Part shown: positions 1 through 8,157 of the stretch, piece after piece
Layout of the letters: the number at the start of each line of letters is the position of its first letter
Numbering within the stretch: the first letter of the stretch is position 1
Assembly: GCF_020023385.1 (NCBI RefSeq)
Contig: NZ_JAIQCL010000017.1
Location: 1 to 46,582, forward strand
Origin: Planococcus circulans
Lineage (GTDB): Bacteria; Bacillota; Bacilli; Bacillales_A; Planococcaceae
Length of the DNA: 46,582 nt
Reading direction: 5' to 3'
Program-made: the position numbers and the translations under genes
The notes under the pieces: generated by a model
What the model was told of the DNA's origin: nothing
Seen by the model: only the letters and a program-made list of their open reading frames with translations
The model's database searches: none

Positions 1-54
1 CGACAGGTCGCTTAATACGTAACTATGACTAACTAGATTAATTTCTTTCTAAGG
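1..54. repeat. Left terminal inverted repeat, Tn3-family-like
   Basis: The first 54 bases match the reverse complement of the last 54 bases with one mismatch (position 42). Bases 11-64 run from CTTAA to CCCC, so read outward this is GGGG at the tip and ATTAAG at the inner end, with ACGTA just before. That is the layout of Tn3-family inverted repeats (usually 38 bp; longer ones are known, as in Tn5401). The GGGG tip faces into the window, so the transposon body would lie outside it. Most likely the assembly broke at a multicopy transposon. No transposase gene is present in the window. Confidence 0.6.
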
Positions 55-64
55 ACCTTTCCCC

Positions 65-281
65 AATGCGCTTCTTCATGTGCAGGGAATTGGTTTGAAA
101 AATACGGTGAATCGAGTCTTTTACTTAACCCTGATGACTTGGGAAACAAACATAATATTCATTAGAAAAATTTAGAACTGGCTGTTTTTTCTTCACTCTA
201 AAAATTGATTAATTGCTCACTAATGACAAGATAACCATTGTTCTCTTGGTTTTACTCGAAGATAACTGACTCTAAATATCT
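65..281. other. Flank without recognisable gene
   Basis: About 220 bases between the terminal repeat and the stop of the YolD-like gene. I see no open frame with a ribosome binding site and no clear hairpin terminator. It may be the junction between transposon and plasmid backbone. Confidence 0.4.
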
Positions 282-644
282 TCAATCAATTAACCAGATA
301 CCGATCAGCTCGTTTATCGGCAGCCGGTGCAATCCTTCAGGATCTTCATAAACAATTAATCGGTTCTTTGCGTTTAATTCCCGAATAGTTCCAATGTGAT
401 AATGAAACTTCTTCTCCTTCCACGACTTCATCTTTACCTGGCACTTGCATTGTGCGGCCAATACCAGTTCTTCCTGCAACAACTGCAGGTCAGTTTCATC
501 CAAGTCCGGCTTCGCATCGTGCTGATCCTCTTCGTACCAGGCTCGTATCATTTCCACATGCTCGGTCAACATCATTCCCTGCCACTTGATAATCCCGCGG
601 TCCTTAATGTCCCCTACCTGTTTCAAGTGTTTATTCACCTTCAT
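282..644 (-). CDS. YolD-like family protein
   Basis: A 120-residue protein. The stretch RGIIKWQGMMLTEHVEMI near residues 17-34 is the hallmark of the YolD-like family, small proteins that in Bacillus usually sit next to Y-family DNA polymerases of the UvrX/YqjW type and are thought to work with them in SOS mutagenesis. The start is the ATG at 644, because AGGAGGTGG lies seven bases upstream; a longer frame would start inside the binding site. A LexA box lies 27 bases upstream of the start, so SOS control is likely. No polymerase gene is next to it: upstream is the terminator of the DUF3006 gene and downstream is the transposon end. Either the partner was lost or it acts with a polymerase elsewhere. 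Family call fairly sure, role inferred. Confidence 0.75.
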   Translation of the reverse strand: MKVNKHLKQVGDIKDRGIIKWQGMMLTEHVEMIRAWYEEDQHDAKPDLDETDLQLLQEELVLAAQCKCQVKMKSWKEKKFHYHIGTIRELNAKNRLIVYEDPEGLHRLPINELIGIWLID

Positions 645-670
645 TTTTGACCACCTCCTCATTATTATAA

Positions 671-682
671 GAACATACGTTC
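671..682 (-). promoter_or_regulatory. LexA (SOS) box upstream of yolD-like gene
   Basis: GAACATACGTTC matches the Bacillus LexA/DinR operator form GAAC-N4-GTTC. It is the centre of a longer near-palindrome (664-689). Read on the minus strand, a TTATAAT -10-like element follows directly, so LexA would cover the promoter. Confidence 0.75.
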
Positions 683-723
683 TTATAATACCACTTAAAT
701 AGAGCCGGCAATCCTTTTTGGGT

Positions 724-760
724 AAATAAAAAAGCCCTCTACCGATTAAGGCGGAGGGCT
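724..760 (-). terminator. Rho-independent terminator after DUF3006 gene
   Basis: Seven-base arms (733-739 and 754-760, AGCCCTC/GAGGGCT) flank a loop; on the minus strand the stem is followed by TTTTTTATTT. It lies just past the stop of the DUF3006 gene and separates it from the SOS-boxed gene. Confidence 0.8.
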
Positions 761-765
761 GCTCA

Positions 766-1017
766 CTACTGTTTATTCTTTAACTTCTCGATGAGATCTG
801 AAACGTCTTTTTTGCGCGTATCCGTTTCTTCTTGCAACACAGACGCTTCTTTAAAGGAGCCATCCGGATTCCATTCCACGTCGAGAATGTCGCCTTCTTT
901 GGCATAGCTTTCCAGCTTGGAGCGCTCGATCAGCTCCTGGTGGGATTCATTGCCCTTTTCTACTAGAACGGCAAACTCCTCGTCGTATCGATCCAGTGTA
1001 TATTTACTTGACTTCAT
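766..1017 (-). CDS. DUF3006-family protein
   Basis: An 83-residue protein resembling DUF3006: an N-terminal strand pattern YTLDRYDEEFAVLVEKG, then GDILDVEW in the middle, and a charged helical tail ending in DLIEKLKNK. Members of this family are often encoded directly after secreted ComEC-like metallo-beta-lactamase proteins, as here. The ATG overlaps the end of the upstream gene by 14 bases and has AAAGGAG eight to nine bases before it, so translation is probably coupled. Molecular function is unknown; the context suggests an accessory to the neighbouring hydrolase. Confidence 0.75.
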   Translation of the reverse strand: MKSSKYTLDRYDEEFAVLVEKGNESHQELIERSKLESYAKEGDILDVEWNPDGSFKEASVLQEETDTRKKDVSDLIEKLKNKQ

Positions 1018-2704
1018 GGATTAGCGCTCCTTTAGAATCATAGAGTTTCGCTGGGTCCCCACTGTTCAACCACATGTTGGCCGTGGTCCACTTCAAGTAG
1101 TTGCCGCCTGATTTAGCATTCGGTCCACTGGTGACATGAACATTCGCCCCTGCTTTTAGCGTGTAGGTTGGGAACGTGAAGGACTGGTTTCCTTGGACGG
1201 AAACGAGCTTCCAGCCAGCCATTGCCACATCGGTCGTTCCAACGTTTTGAATCGAAACGATTTCCGTCGACAAGTCTTTCTTCACGATCTGCAGCTTGCC
1301 TGTGGTGCCAGCTGGTGGTGGCGTTGGCGTCGTGGTCGGTGGCGTCCACGCTTTTGCACTTACGCTATGTGCTTGGCCATTTGTTGTTACCGTCACATCA
1401 CCGGAAACAGCTGTCGAATAGATTTTCGATTTCACATTCGTCAATCGAGATACAACCTCTTCATGGGGATGTCCGTAGGAATTGTCTTTTCCGTACGAAA
1501 GAACAGTGCCCATTGGGTAAACCTCATTGATGAAGTTGGCCGATGAACTTGTGTTCGACCCGTGATGTCCGGCTTTCAAATACGTGCTCTTCAAGTCATA
1601 TTTCGGCAGCATCGTATTTTCGATGGCCACATCCGCATCACCTGTCAACAAAAAGCTGACTTTGCCGTATTTGGCTTTCAAGACAATCGATGCATCGTTG
1701 TTGTCGCTTGCTTGTGAGTCCACATTCAGGACTTGAACACCCAGAACACTGTCAAATGGTAGTTTCTGGCCCACTTTCGGCACTTCAAACGCAATGTTCT
1801 TGGTATCAATCAACTGAAGCAGTTCATAGTACGTATCCGTCGTATGCACTTTCCCTGAGTCGTAGAACTTGGCTACGGGGAAGCTGTTCAAGACCGAAAT
1901 CAACCCGCCGATATGATCCGCATCCGGATGCGTAGCAACGACAACATCGAGTTTGGTCACGCCTTTTGATTTCAGGAACGACACGACTTTTGCGCCCTGG
2001 GCTTTCGTTCCGCCGTCAATCAGCATGTTTTTGCCGTTGCCGGATTGAATCAGAATAGAATCTCCTTGGCCCACATTAATGAAATGGACCTTCGCTTGCT
2101 TGTTCCCGGTCTCTTTCATCACCATAGCGCGAGTTAGGAAGGCTGAGAGCTGTCCTTTGGTGATGGTCTCATTCGGACGGTACGTCCCATCTAAATTCCC
2201 TACCGTAATGTTCGCATGGATGATGCGTTTGATATACGGGTAGGCTTTCATAGTTGGGCTGAGGTCTTTAAATGATTTGGTCGATTCGGTCGTTAGGTTA
2301 AAGGCACGGGAGATAAAGATGGCCATTTCGCCGCGGTTAACGATTCCTTTTGGCCGGTAGGTCCCGTCTGGGTAACCGGAGATTACACCGGCTTTCACAG
2401 CGGAGTTAATGTAGCCGGACGCGGGCGAAGAAGCTGGCACGTCTTTGAATGGCGTATTCGTTGGTGTGCCATTCAATTTGAGGGCTTTGGCTATCATGAT
2501 TGCCGCAGATTCCCGGGTAATCGGTGTATCCACGCCGTACTTCGAACTGGTTCCCACCACGCCTTTTTCATACAAATAAGCGATGTCATCATAGAATCGG
2601 TGATTCACCGGAACGTCGCTGTACGTTGCGGCCTCAGCGTTGTTCATGGGCGCTAATGACAGCAACAGGACAAATGCCAGCATGAACATCATTATTTTTT
2701 TCAA
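1004..2704 (-). CDS. Secreted SLH / ComEC-like metallo-beta-lactamase / lamin-tail protein
   Basis: About 566 residues. Order of parts: signal peptide (KKIMMFMLAFVLLLSL, cut near AEA-A), three S-layer homology domains (about residues 28-195, with FKDVP and GYPDGTYRP motifs), a metallo-beta-lactamase domain of the ComEC/Rec2 C-terminal type (VGQGDSILI, ATHPDADHIGG, LTGDAD, KAGHHGS), a Thr/Pro linker and a lamin-tail-like beta domain. SLH domains anchor proteins to wall pyruvylated polymers, so this should be a cell-surface hydrolase; in this MBL subgroup nucleic acid or nucleotide phosphate is a plausible substrate, but that is inference. The TTG at 2704 is preferred because TGGGGAG precedes it; the in-frame ATG at 2740 has no ribosome binding site. 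It is followed and overlapped by the DUF3006 gene. The coding region has a higher GC content than the flanks. Confidence 0.85.
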   Translation of the reverse strand: MKKIMMFMLAFVLLLSLAPMNNAEAATYSDVPVNHRFYDDIAYLYEKGVVGTSSKYGVDTPITRESAAIMIAKALKLNGTPTNTPFKDVPASSPASGYINSAVKAGVISGYPDGTYRPKGIVNRGEMAIFISRAFNLTTESTKSFKDLSPTMKAYPYIKRIIHANITVGNLDGTYRPNETITKGQLSAFLTRAMVMKETGNKQAKVHFINVGQGDSILIQSGNGKNMLIDGGTKAQGAKVVSFLKSKGVTKLDVVVATHPDADHIGGLISVLNSFPVAKFYDSGKVHTTDTYYELLQLIDTKNIAFEVPKVGQKLPFDSVLGVQVLNVDSQASDNNDASIVLKAKYGKVSFLLTGDADVAIENTMLPKYDLKSTYLKAGHHGSNTSSSANFINEVYPMGTVLSYGKDNSYGHPHEEVVSRLTNVKSKIYSTAVSGDVTVTTNGQAHSVSAKAWTPPTTTPTPPPAGTTGKLQIVKKDLSTEIVSIQNVGTTDVAMAGWKLVSVQGNQSFTFPTYTLKAGANVHVTSGPNAKSGGNYLKWTTANMWLNSGDPAKLYDSKGALIHEVK

Positions 2705-2843
2705 ATTTTCTCCCCATTTCTTGTAAGATAATTCAATCATAGAGGCGACATGTATGGAAGTCTATACAAATTTATAACTATCTGAGAAATAAAGGGTTTT
2801 TTTGTTAAAATTTATTGTTTAGTGTGTATATTCAATTTTTTTA

Positions 2844-2871
2844 TTGACCTTCTTGGAACTTATGATATATT
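2844..2871 (+). promoter_or_regulatory. Sigma-A-type promoter for the 118-codon-frame gene
   Basis: TTGACC (2844-2849), a 16-base spacer and TATATT (2866-2871), about 70 bases before the start at 2943. Confidence 0.55.
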
Positions 2872-2942
2872 TCAGGTTAACAACAAAGGAACATCGAACT
2901 ACTTTTGTGTGAATCTAACTATGAGGGATGAGGAGTAATGAG

Positions 2943-3284
2943 ATGGAAAAATTGTTTGAATTACCGAGGAGTATTACAGAACAATTAGAAGACAATATGG
3001 AGGTTATTACAACCATTTTCAGTCCTACACTTGCAGGGATTGGGATATTGATTATTGGAGAAGATTATCATGCGGATGCTGATCACGTCGTCGTTCGAAT
3101 CTACTTATTAGGAAATGAAGAAGCAGAGTGGTTTATCCAGGATGAGTTACAGGCGTTCGCTTTCCATAATTTGTTTAGTGCTAAAAAGTTCATCGGCAAC
3201 TTGCCTTCGATGTCTGCATTGGATTTAATGCTGGTCATGAGTGGCCATGGTTCGAAGAGTCATCAACCGGTTTTCTTTCAGTAA
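2943..3284 (+). CDS. Hypothetical protein
   Basis: 113 residues from the ATG at 2943, chosen because GAGGAG lies about eight bases upstream; the frame opens at 2928 but that ATG overlaps the binding site. Mixed alpha/beta with an acidic N-terminal half (EKLFELPRSITEQLEDNMEV) and a hydrophobic core (GIGILIIGEDYHADADHVVVRIYLL). No signal peptide or membrane segment, and no family I recognise. It stands alone on the plus strand between two minus-strand units and has its own promoter, so it is expressed independently. Confidence 0.6.
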   Translation: MEKLFELPRSITEQLEDNMEVITTIFSPTLAGIGILIIGEDYHADADHVVVRIYLLGNEEAEWFIQDELQAFAFHNLFSAKKFIGNLPSMSALDLMLVMSGHGSKSHQPVFFQ

Positions 3285-3574
3285 TCTGTAATCAGCGTTC
3301 TTCTAGTTCTCGTATTTTCCATCAGCTAATAAACACAAAGCAATATAACTTTTCTTTACTTTTTTCATTAATACAATAAAGCGGGCCGCTATTTACTCTA
3401 ATTAACCGAGTCACGGCCCTTTCATGTTTAATAGACGATTGAAGTGAACTGTTTTTTAACTTAGACAAGTGAATCCATTCTTTAAGACAAACAATCCAAT
3501 ATCATCTATGTCTTACTCCATTCCATGTGATGTGATTTAAATGAATGATTCCGTTCTGAGGACGCTTTTCATCT
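3285..3574. other. Intergenic, possible weak hairpin
   Basis: The only structure seen is GGGCCG (3383-3388) pairing with CGGCCC (3414-3419) around a 25-base loop, which might end transcription from either side. It lacks a good T-run. Confidence 0.3.
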
Positions 3575-4999
3575 TCATCTTTCGATTGTGTTTTTTTTGA
3601 AGAGCTGTTTGTCCTTGCCGACTGTGGGAGTATCCTCTTTATAAACTTCTGTCCTCAACCGAGCAGCAAATGATTGGATATAGTCATCGTCTTGCTTCAG
3701 CAATTCATCGTGATAGCCAGTTTCTAATGTGGTGAACGTCTCCTTGTCCACCAGCTGCTCCTTCTCTAACTGATGGAGCGGATGAATGTAATCGCCTTTC
3801 TCGTATTGAGAGCTGATTACTAGCGTAAGGCCCGTGTCCCTTGGAATGGCCACAGTATAGGCTGTCCGCTCTTGATTGTATTGATCAAAGTCGAGGTTGT
3901 TCACTTCCCCGAATGGCTTAAACTGGCTACTAACGCCGTGTATAAACATCGCCGGTTCTTCGTTGGCCAATTCGTTTCCGGAAGAAGCCTCATGCGCTTT
4001 TAACGCTTGATTCGTGAGATTATAGGAAAGATCATCCACTTTGCCTTGCTGCAGATCCTGTTCTTTTACCTGGTCAAAATGCGAATCGATTTCGTCAATA
4101 AACTCGCTGGCAGTGCTTTGGACTTCCTTCAGCAACCGCTCCTTGTCTTTCAATTCAGTCCCTTGTGTCCAGTTTGCCAAATAGGAAAGCGTGAAGTCTT
4201 CTGTATCGATGCCGTACCGATTGGCGACCACATAGGAAACCATTTCCGCCTGAAACTCCTTTTCGTTCGTCGACAGCTCTTTGGACCGTTCCGGCGTGTG
4301 CATCTTCGCGTGCGCCAGCTCATGGATCAGCACAGAGACGTTTTCGAATTCCGTATTCCGCGGATTCAACGTGATAATCTTTTCGTGCGGAGCGGCTGCT
4401 CCTTTGGCCGTGCCGAGTTCGAATGGTGCCTCGTCGACAATGCTGAAATCCAACTTGTGCGCGACTTTATTCAACGCGGCCATCATTTCCTTGCTGCTTT
4501 CCAGGCTGCCGTCCCGGTGGTACTTCCCGAAGATTTCAGAGACGGACAGATTCAATTCACGTGCATTGGTCTGCGTGTATTCGAATACATGACCAATCTT
4601 AAAGAACGTTTTTTTCGATGTTTCCAGTTGCTTCTTCTCAATCAGTTCTCGTTCTTGCTTACTGGCGGAGGAGACTGGCACATCAATGCCATCCTTCTTG
4701 AAAAAATGGACCGGCGTCGGGACCAATATCTTGATGCCCTTTTCCCCTTTCTGGACAGCCGCTCCTTTGCTTTTCCAAAAATGAAAGGAGCCCACTGCCT
4801 GGGCTCCCCTGAACTGCTTATCGATTAACGTCATATTGCGTTGCGAGTAGTTGTGGAAGTTGGCCATGAAGGCCAGGTGTTCCCGCATCGCTTTTTCAGA
4901 AACGAAATACGATTCAATCTGCTGATCCATACCGGATGTCAGCTCTTCAATCTCCTTCATCTTCTCTTCCGGGGTTTTCTTTTTCCCTTTGAAGGCCAT
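3575..4999 (-). CDS. ArdC-like antirestriction protein with zinc metallopeptidase domain
   Basis: 474 residues. The N-terminal part (about 25-100; FHNYSQRNMTLIDKQF then GSFHFWKSKGAAVQKGEKGIKILVP) is the ArdC-type single-strand-DNA-binding domain. The middle holds a gluzincin-like site, HELAH at 226-230 with acidic residues about 20 positions on, as in ImmA/IrrE-like peptidases. The C-terminal 150 residues are acidic and not recognised. ArdC proteins on conjugative plasmids protect incoming DNA from restriction, coating single-stranded DNA during transfer; protease activity is assumed from the motif. The ATG at 4999 starts eight bases after the stop of the primase-like gene, so the two are one transcript at the end of the mobilisation block. 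Confidence 0.8.
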   Translation of the reverse strand: MAFKGKKKTPEEKMKEIEELTSGMDQQIESYFVSEKAMREHLAFMANFHNYSQRNMTLIDKQFRGAQAVGSFHFWKSKGAAVQKGEKGIKILVPTPVHFFKKDGIDVPVSSASKQERELIEKKQLETSKKTFFKIGHVFEYTQTNARELNLSVSEIFGKYHRDGSLESSKEMMAALNKVAHKLDFSIVDEAPFELGTAKGAAAPHEKIITLNPRNTEFENVSVLIHELAHAKMHTPERSKELSTNEKEFQAEMVSYVVANRYGIDTEDFTLSYLANWTQGTELKDKERLLKEVQSTASEFIDEIDSHFDQVKEQDLQQGKVDDLSYNLTNQALKAHEASSGNELANEEPAMFIHGVSSQFKPFGEVNNLDFDQYNQERTAYTVAIPRDTGLTLVISSQYEKGDYIHPLHQLEKEQLVDKETFTTLETGYHDELLKQDDDYIQSFAARLRTEVYKEDTPTVGKDKQLFKKNTIER

Positions 5000-5007
5000 T
5001 CAGTCCA

Positions 5008-5943
5008 TCACCTTTCCATCTCGACCGCTTTTTCTTTGGCAGGAGTTTTCGCTTTCACCAAATCAATGTTCCAGTCTTTATTCTTCGGCTTGTCGACTTC
5101 AAGAGTCGTTAGATAATTGGACCAGCGATTTACGAATTGTTCACCGGCTGCATCGTTGTCGACCGCAAAGATGACCTGTTCTACGACCGCCCCACGCTCC
5201 TTGCAATCCTTAATCAAATCCCGTATGCCAGCGGTGGCGGATTGGTCTTTAAGGCCGGACATCGACAGCAGGCGGATGTTTTCCGGCCGCTTCAACTCGA
5301 AATAACTGAGCGCGTCAATCGGGCTTTCGAATAACGCAATCTTGTTGGGCGAGCCGATGTCCACCCGGAATCCGCCATCTTCTTTGCTGTTGGCCAAGAT
5401 CTGTTTGAAGGAGCCGCGCTTGTTTGCCATCTTCACCGTGCCTTGCCGATCTCCTCCGACAATCTTGCCGGCAGAATCTTTCCATTTAAAAATTCCGTTC
5501 TTTAATTTGTCCTCGGCCAGCAAATCGTTCCGAATCAGCGCAGCGACGATTTTCGGATCCAGCTTCCGCTCGTTGATCAAATACTTCGAAATGTTTTCCT
5601 GTCCTTTCACTTCTTGATGGAGCGGATAGTCAAATTCCTGTGCGGTATGCCGCTCTGCTTCTCGCGAGAAGGTCTTCGAATGATCTTGTGCATTGACGTC
5701 CCGGACGGCATCCTGGAAAGTCAGCTCGTAATACTCTCGGGCGAAACTGATGGCGCCGTATCCGCCCTTGCTTCGGCTGTTCCAGTACCAATGCCCGGTG
5801 TCTTTGATGACAAGGGAATCGTGTTCCGGATGCCGGTAGTAGTGTCCCTGCCGCTCCAAGGTCTCGCCTTTCGCATGCAAATAATCCAGTACATGAACCT
5901 CATTGGCTTTTCGAACTTCTTCTTTGTCCACTCGATCACCCAC
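5008..5943 (-). CDS. Toprim-domain plasmid primase-like protein (DUF3991-like)
   Basis: About 311 residues. The N-terminal part resembles the CHC2/DUF3991 region of mobile-element primases (HVLDYLHAKG...RHPEHDSLVI...WYWNSRSKGGYGAISFA). It is followed by a Toprim fold: GSPNKIALFESPIDALSYF carries the Glu, and VIFAVDNDAAGEQFVNRW carries the Asp-x-Asp-type pair. Such proteins prime the transferred strand or lagging-strand synthesis. A GTG at 5943 lies eight bases after AAAGGAG and is the best start; GTG at 5952 is too close to the binding site and GTG at 5931 is possible. It lies between an acidic small gene and ArdC in the mobilisation operon. No zinc-binding cysteines are visible, so the zinc finger is degenerate. 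Confidence 0.75.
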   Translation of the reverse strand: MGDRVDKEEVRKANEVHVLDYLHAKGETLERQGHYYRHPEHDSLVIKDTGHWYWNSRSKGGYGAISFAREYYELTFQDAVRDVNAQDHSKTFSREAERHTAQEFDYPLHQEVKGQENISKYLINERKLDPKIVAALIRNDLLAEDKLKNGIFKWKDSAGKIVGGDRQGTVKMANKRGSFKQILANSKEDGGFRVDIGSPNKIALFESPIDALSYFELKRPENIRLLSMSGLKDQSATAGIRDLIKDCKERGAVVEQVIFAVDNDAAGEQFVNRWSNYLTTLEVDKPKNKDWNIDLVKAKTPAKEKAVEMER

Positions 5944-5976
5944 CCCATCCACTCCTTTTGATTACTAGAAAAAAGA

Positions 5977-6261
5977 TTACGCTTCTTCATCGAATTCTTC
6001 GGCCGCTCCCAGCAGTTCAGCTAACTCCATTTCCGGAAACGCTTCGCGCACTGCCGACTCTTCCATGTTCAGGATGAGTTCGTTTGTATCGGAATCGACC
6101 GGGACCAAGAAGACATTCTCTGTCATCATATGGAGTAGCACTTCGCGATCCGATTCCTTTAGTTCGATTTCAATGTCTTCACCGTTTATCGAAACCAATA
6201 CATCTGCTTCTCCCACTTCCTTGATTAAACCGAGTGTGTAGTTGTGGCTAAATACGGCCAT
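5977..6261 (-). CDS. Acidic hypothetical protein of mobilisation operon
   Basis: About 94 residues, strongly acidic in its second half (NMEESAVREAFPEMELAELLGAAEEFDEEA). The N-terminal half is beta-rich (YTLGLIKEVGEADVLVSINGEDIEIEL). Two ATGs, 6267 and 6261, compete; AAAGGAG is only three bases from the first, so 6261 is favoured. Not recognised. The overall acidity could mean DNA mimicry or a partner-binding role, but nothing shows this. Confidence 0.6.
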   Translation of the reverse strand: MAVFSHNYTLGLIKEVGEADVLVSINGEDIEIELKESDREVLLHMMTENVFLVPVDSDTNELILNMEESAVREAFPEMELAELLGAAEEFDEEA

Positions 6262-6279
6262 TGTCATCCGCTCCTTTTT

Positions 6280-6735
6280 CTATTGATTGTCTTTCCGCTG
6301 CTTCTGTTCAGTGATCCGTGACTCAATCAACTCATCGACTTGTTTCAAAAACGGAGGCGTGTTCATATCCGTCGTCATGATGTGGTCGATGTTCTGTAAC
6401 TGCAGAAGGCCCTGGACCAATTCAATGAGTTTCTGTGTGTTGCGGTCGGTATTGTTGGTGCCTAAACGAATTTTGTTTACTTCTTTTGCCACGCCAGCTT
6501 CAATCATTTCTTGCACAGAAGTCGTCACGTTATGAGAGATGGCTTGCGACATTAAATTCATATTTGCTTTTTCAGAAGTAAGTTGTTTGTGCTCTTTAAT
6601 GATCAGTTCCAATGCGAGTGAAGCACTTTCCAGCGGCAAATTATTGGCGGCTGCGTAATCTTTAAGGTATTGATCGGAGTCCGGTTCAATTCGATAGCGG
6701 AACTGTTTTTTATTGTGTGTATAGGGCGCTACCAT
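6280..6735 (-). CDS. Hypothetical mobilisation-region protein
   Basis: 151 residues, mostly helical. The N-terminal segment QFRYRIEPDSDQYLKDYAAANNLPLESASLALELIIKEH looks like a short strand plus two helices and could be a ribbon-helix-helix-type DNA-binding fold. The C-terminal half is amphipathic helix (TQKLIELVQGLLQLQ). AAGGTGGGAAT precedes the ATG. It directly follows the relaxase gene, so an accessory role in the relaxosome is possible. No firm family call. Confidence 0.6.
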   Translation of the reverse strand: MVAPYTHNKKQFRYRIEPDSDQYLKDYAAANNLPLESASLALELIIKEHKQLTSEKANMNLMSQAISHNVTTSVQEMIEAGVAKEVNKIRLGTNNTDRNTQKLIELVQGLLQLQNIDHIMTTDMNTPPFLKQVDELIESRITEQKQRKDNQ

Positions 6736-6770
6736 ATTCCCACCTTCTTTCTATTTTTCAGTACGAAGAA

Positions 6771-7913
6771 TCACCTTTCGTATTCCTCCTCCTGCTGCAA
6801 TTCTTCGTAAGCCTTTTGGTTTTTGCTTGTTTCCCAATCATCCTTGGCAAAACGATTGACCAAATAGATAGCCTTGTTGAGATCGCGCTGAACAATAAAC
6901 TTGCTCGGCTTCTTGCCGTTTTTTCTAGAAAACTCTTTTTGTTTCCAATCGTAGTCGCTCACTTCTTTGAGGATGGTGTTGCCCATGCGTGTATACAAAT
7001 CCGTCATTTTCGTTTCACGGTACCGCTCTGAATTGGCTGAGTTCCCATACATGCGTTTATGAATGTCGACTTCTTTCTCCAATTGCTTTTGGAAGTCTTT
7101 GAATTCTTCTTTGAAGTTCTTCTCGATGTATAGAGTCGTGAGCTTGTCTATCTCTGGCCAGACTTCTTGAATGGCGTTCATGTTGTAGCGCCACATTCGT
7201 TTGTCATCCGGCAGCTGCTTGTGGATCTTTTTAAACTGCCAGACCAACTCGCGGTTCATGACTTGATTCTTCAGACTGAGGAACGGATCGTCACGCTTGG
7301 AAGTGATGACTCGCTCTCGGATAAATTCATTGAGCTTTTCATTATGCTTGGAGCGGTCTATTATTTTATTGGCCACTTTCGATTTCATGGAATCAATGGA
7401 GCCTTGTTTCCGTTTCCCCCGCTCCTTAAGGTTCTTTGTCTGCACGATGGCGACATGGACATGAATGTTATCCGTGTTGTAATGGATAGCTCCTGTCCAG
7501 ATGGCTGAATCAATCATGCCTTCCTTCTTCAACATGTCCTGTACGGCGGAGCGAGTGGCATCTTGAATCTGCTTCGTGTCGATGTTTTGTTCATGCAAGA
7601 CGCCGCTCTCTTTCAGCCATTCATTATCAAAAGAAATGACATCCTGCCACAAAATGCTGCCGCTCGCCTGTGCTTTTTTGAATTCATCTTTGTAGTAATC
7701 CTTGTCCTCATCGTTGAGAGTGTCTTTGATCAACGTGAAGAGCCCGGTCGACTTCTCTTGGTTGCTCATGTAGTCCTGGTACTTTTCAAAATCATTCACT
7801 TTGTCATGCGTTTCCGCACGATCCATGTAATTCAAGTAGTTGTTAAATGAGGTCCCGCCATTACTACCGGCGATAAATTTTGACTTGATGACAACCGCCG
7901 GTCTAGTCGTCAT
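6771..7913 (-). CDS. MobP2/MobL-type conjugative relaxase
   Basis: 380 residues. The N-terminal motif FIAGSNGGTSFNNYLNYMDR and the histidine cluster HYNTDNIHVHVAIVQ (His144, His151, His153) are typical of the MobL branch of MobP relaxases in Firmicutes; Tyr26 or Tyr29 is the candidate nucleophile. The enzyme would nick oriT, stay bound to the 5' end and be exported by the VirD4 protein. The C-terminal half is a lysine-rich helical region. AAGGAGT lies ten bases before the ATG at 7913. The start overlaps the upstream RHH gene by 11 bases, indicating translational coupling and joint work at the candidate oriT just beyond it. Confidence 0.85.
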   Translation of the reverse strand: MTTRPAVVIKSKFIAGSNGGTSFNNYLNYMDRAETHDKVNDFEKYQDYMSNQEKSTGLFTLIKDTLNDEDKDYYKDEFKKAQASGSILWQDVISFDNEWLKESGVLHEQNIDTKQIQDATRSAVQDMLKKEGMIDSAIWTGAIHYNTDNIHVHVAIVQTKNLKERGKRKQGSIDSMKSKVANKIIDRSKHNEKLNEFIRERVITSKRDDPFLSLKNQVMNRELVWQFKKIHKQLPDDKRMWRYNMNAIQEVWPEIDKLTTLYIEKNFKEEFKDFQKQLEKEVDIHKRMYGNSANSERYRETKMTDLYTRMGNTILKEVSDYDWKQKEFSRKNGKKPSKFIVQRDLNKAIYLVNRFAKDDWETSKNQKAYEELQQEEEYER

Positions 7914-8157
7914 CGATCATCAACTCCTTCAGAATGTCGACCAATCCATCCAGACTGTCGGATGTTTTCTCCAGGAACAGCGTATTGACTTGGAGCTGCT
8001 TCTCAAAACTATCGTCCGCATTCGAAATCATTTCCAGCATCGTTGCTTTTTCAATAAACTCTTTTAGGTAAACTTGACGCGACATCTTCTTTTTCTTGGC
8101 CCATTCATCAATCTTTTTGACCGCGTGGGGATCTACATCCCGAATGAAAAGATCCAT
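7903..8157 (-). CDS. Ribbon-helix-helix relaxosome accessory protein (MobC-like)
   Basis: 84 residues from the ATG at 8157. The N-terminus MDLFIRDVDPHAVKKIDEWAKKKKMSRQVYLKEFIEKA has the strand-helix-helix pattern of RHH proteins; the C-terminal half is an amphipathic helix (LEKTSDSLDGLVDILKELM). The frame is open further upstream to 8340, but AAAGGAGG lies seven bases before 8157 and the upstream part runs through the inverted repeats of the candidate oriT, so the short form is right. It probably binds these repeats, loads the relaxase and represses its own operon. The overlap with the relaxase gene fits this. Confidence 0.75.
   Translation of the reverse strand: MDLFIRDVDPHAVKKIDEWAKKKKMSRQVYLKEFIEKATMLEMISNADDSFEKQLQVNTLFLEKTSDSLDGLVDILKELMIDDD

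Noticed and set aside
4007..4828. Long plus-strand frame opposite the ArdC-like gene
   Set aside because: It is antisense to a clearly conserved protein and has no ribosome binding site or recognisable domain.
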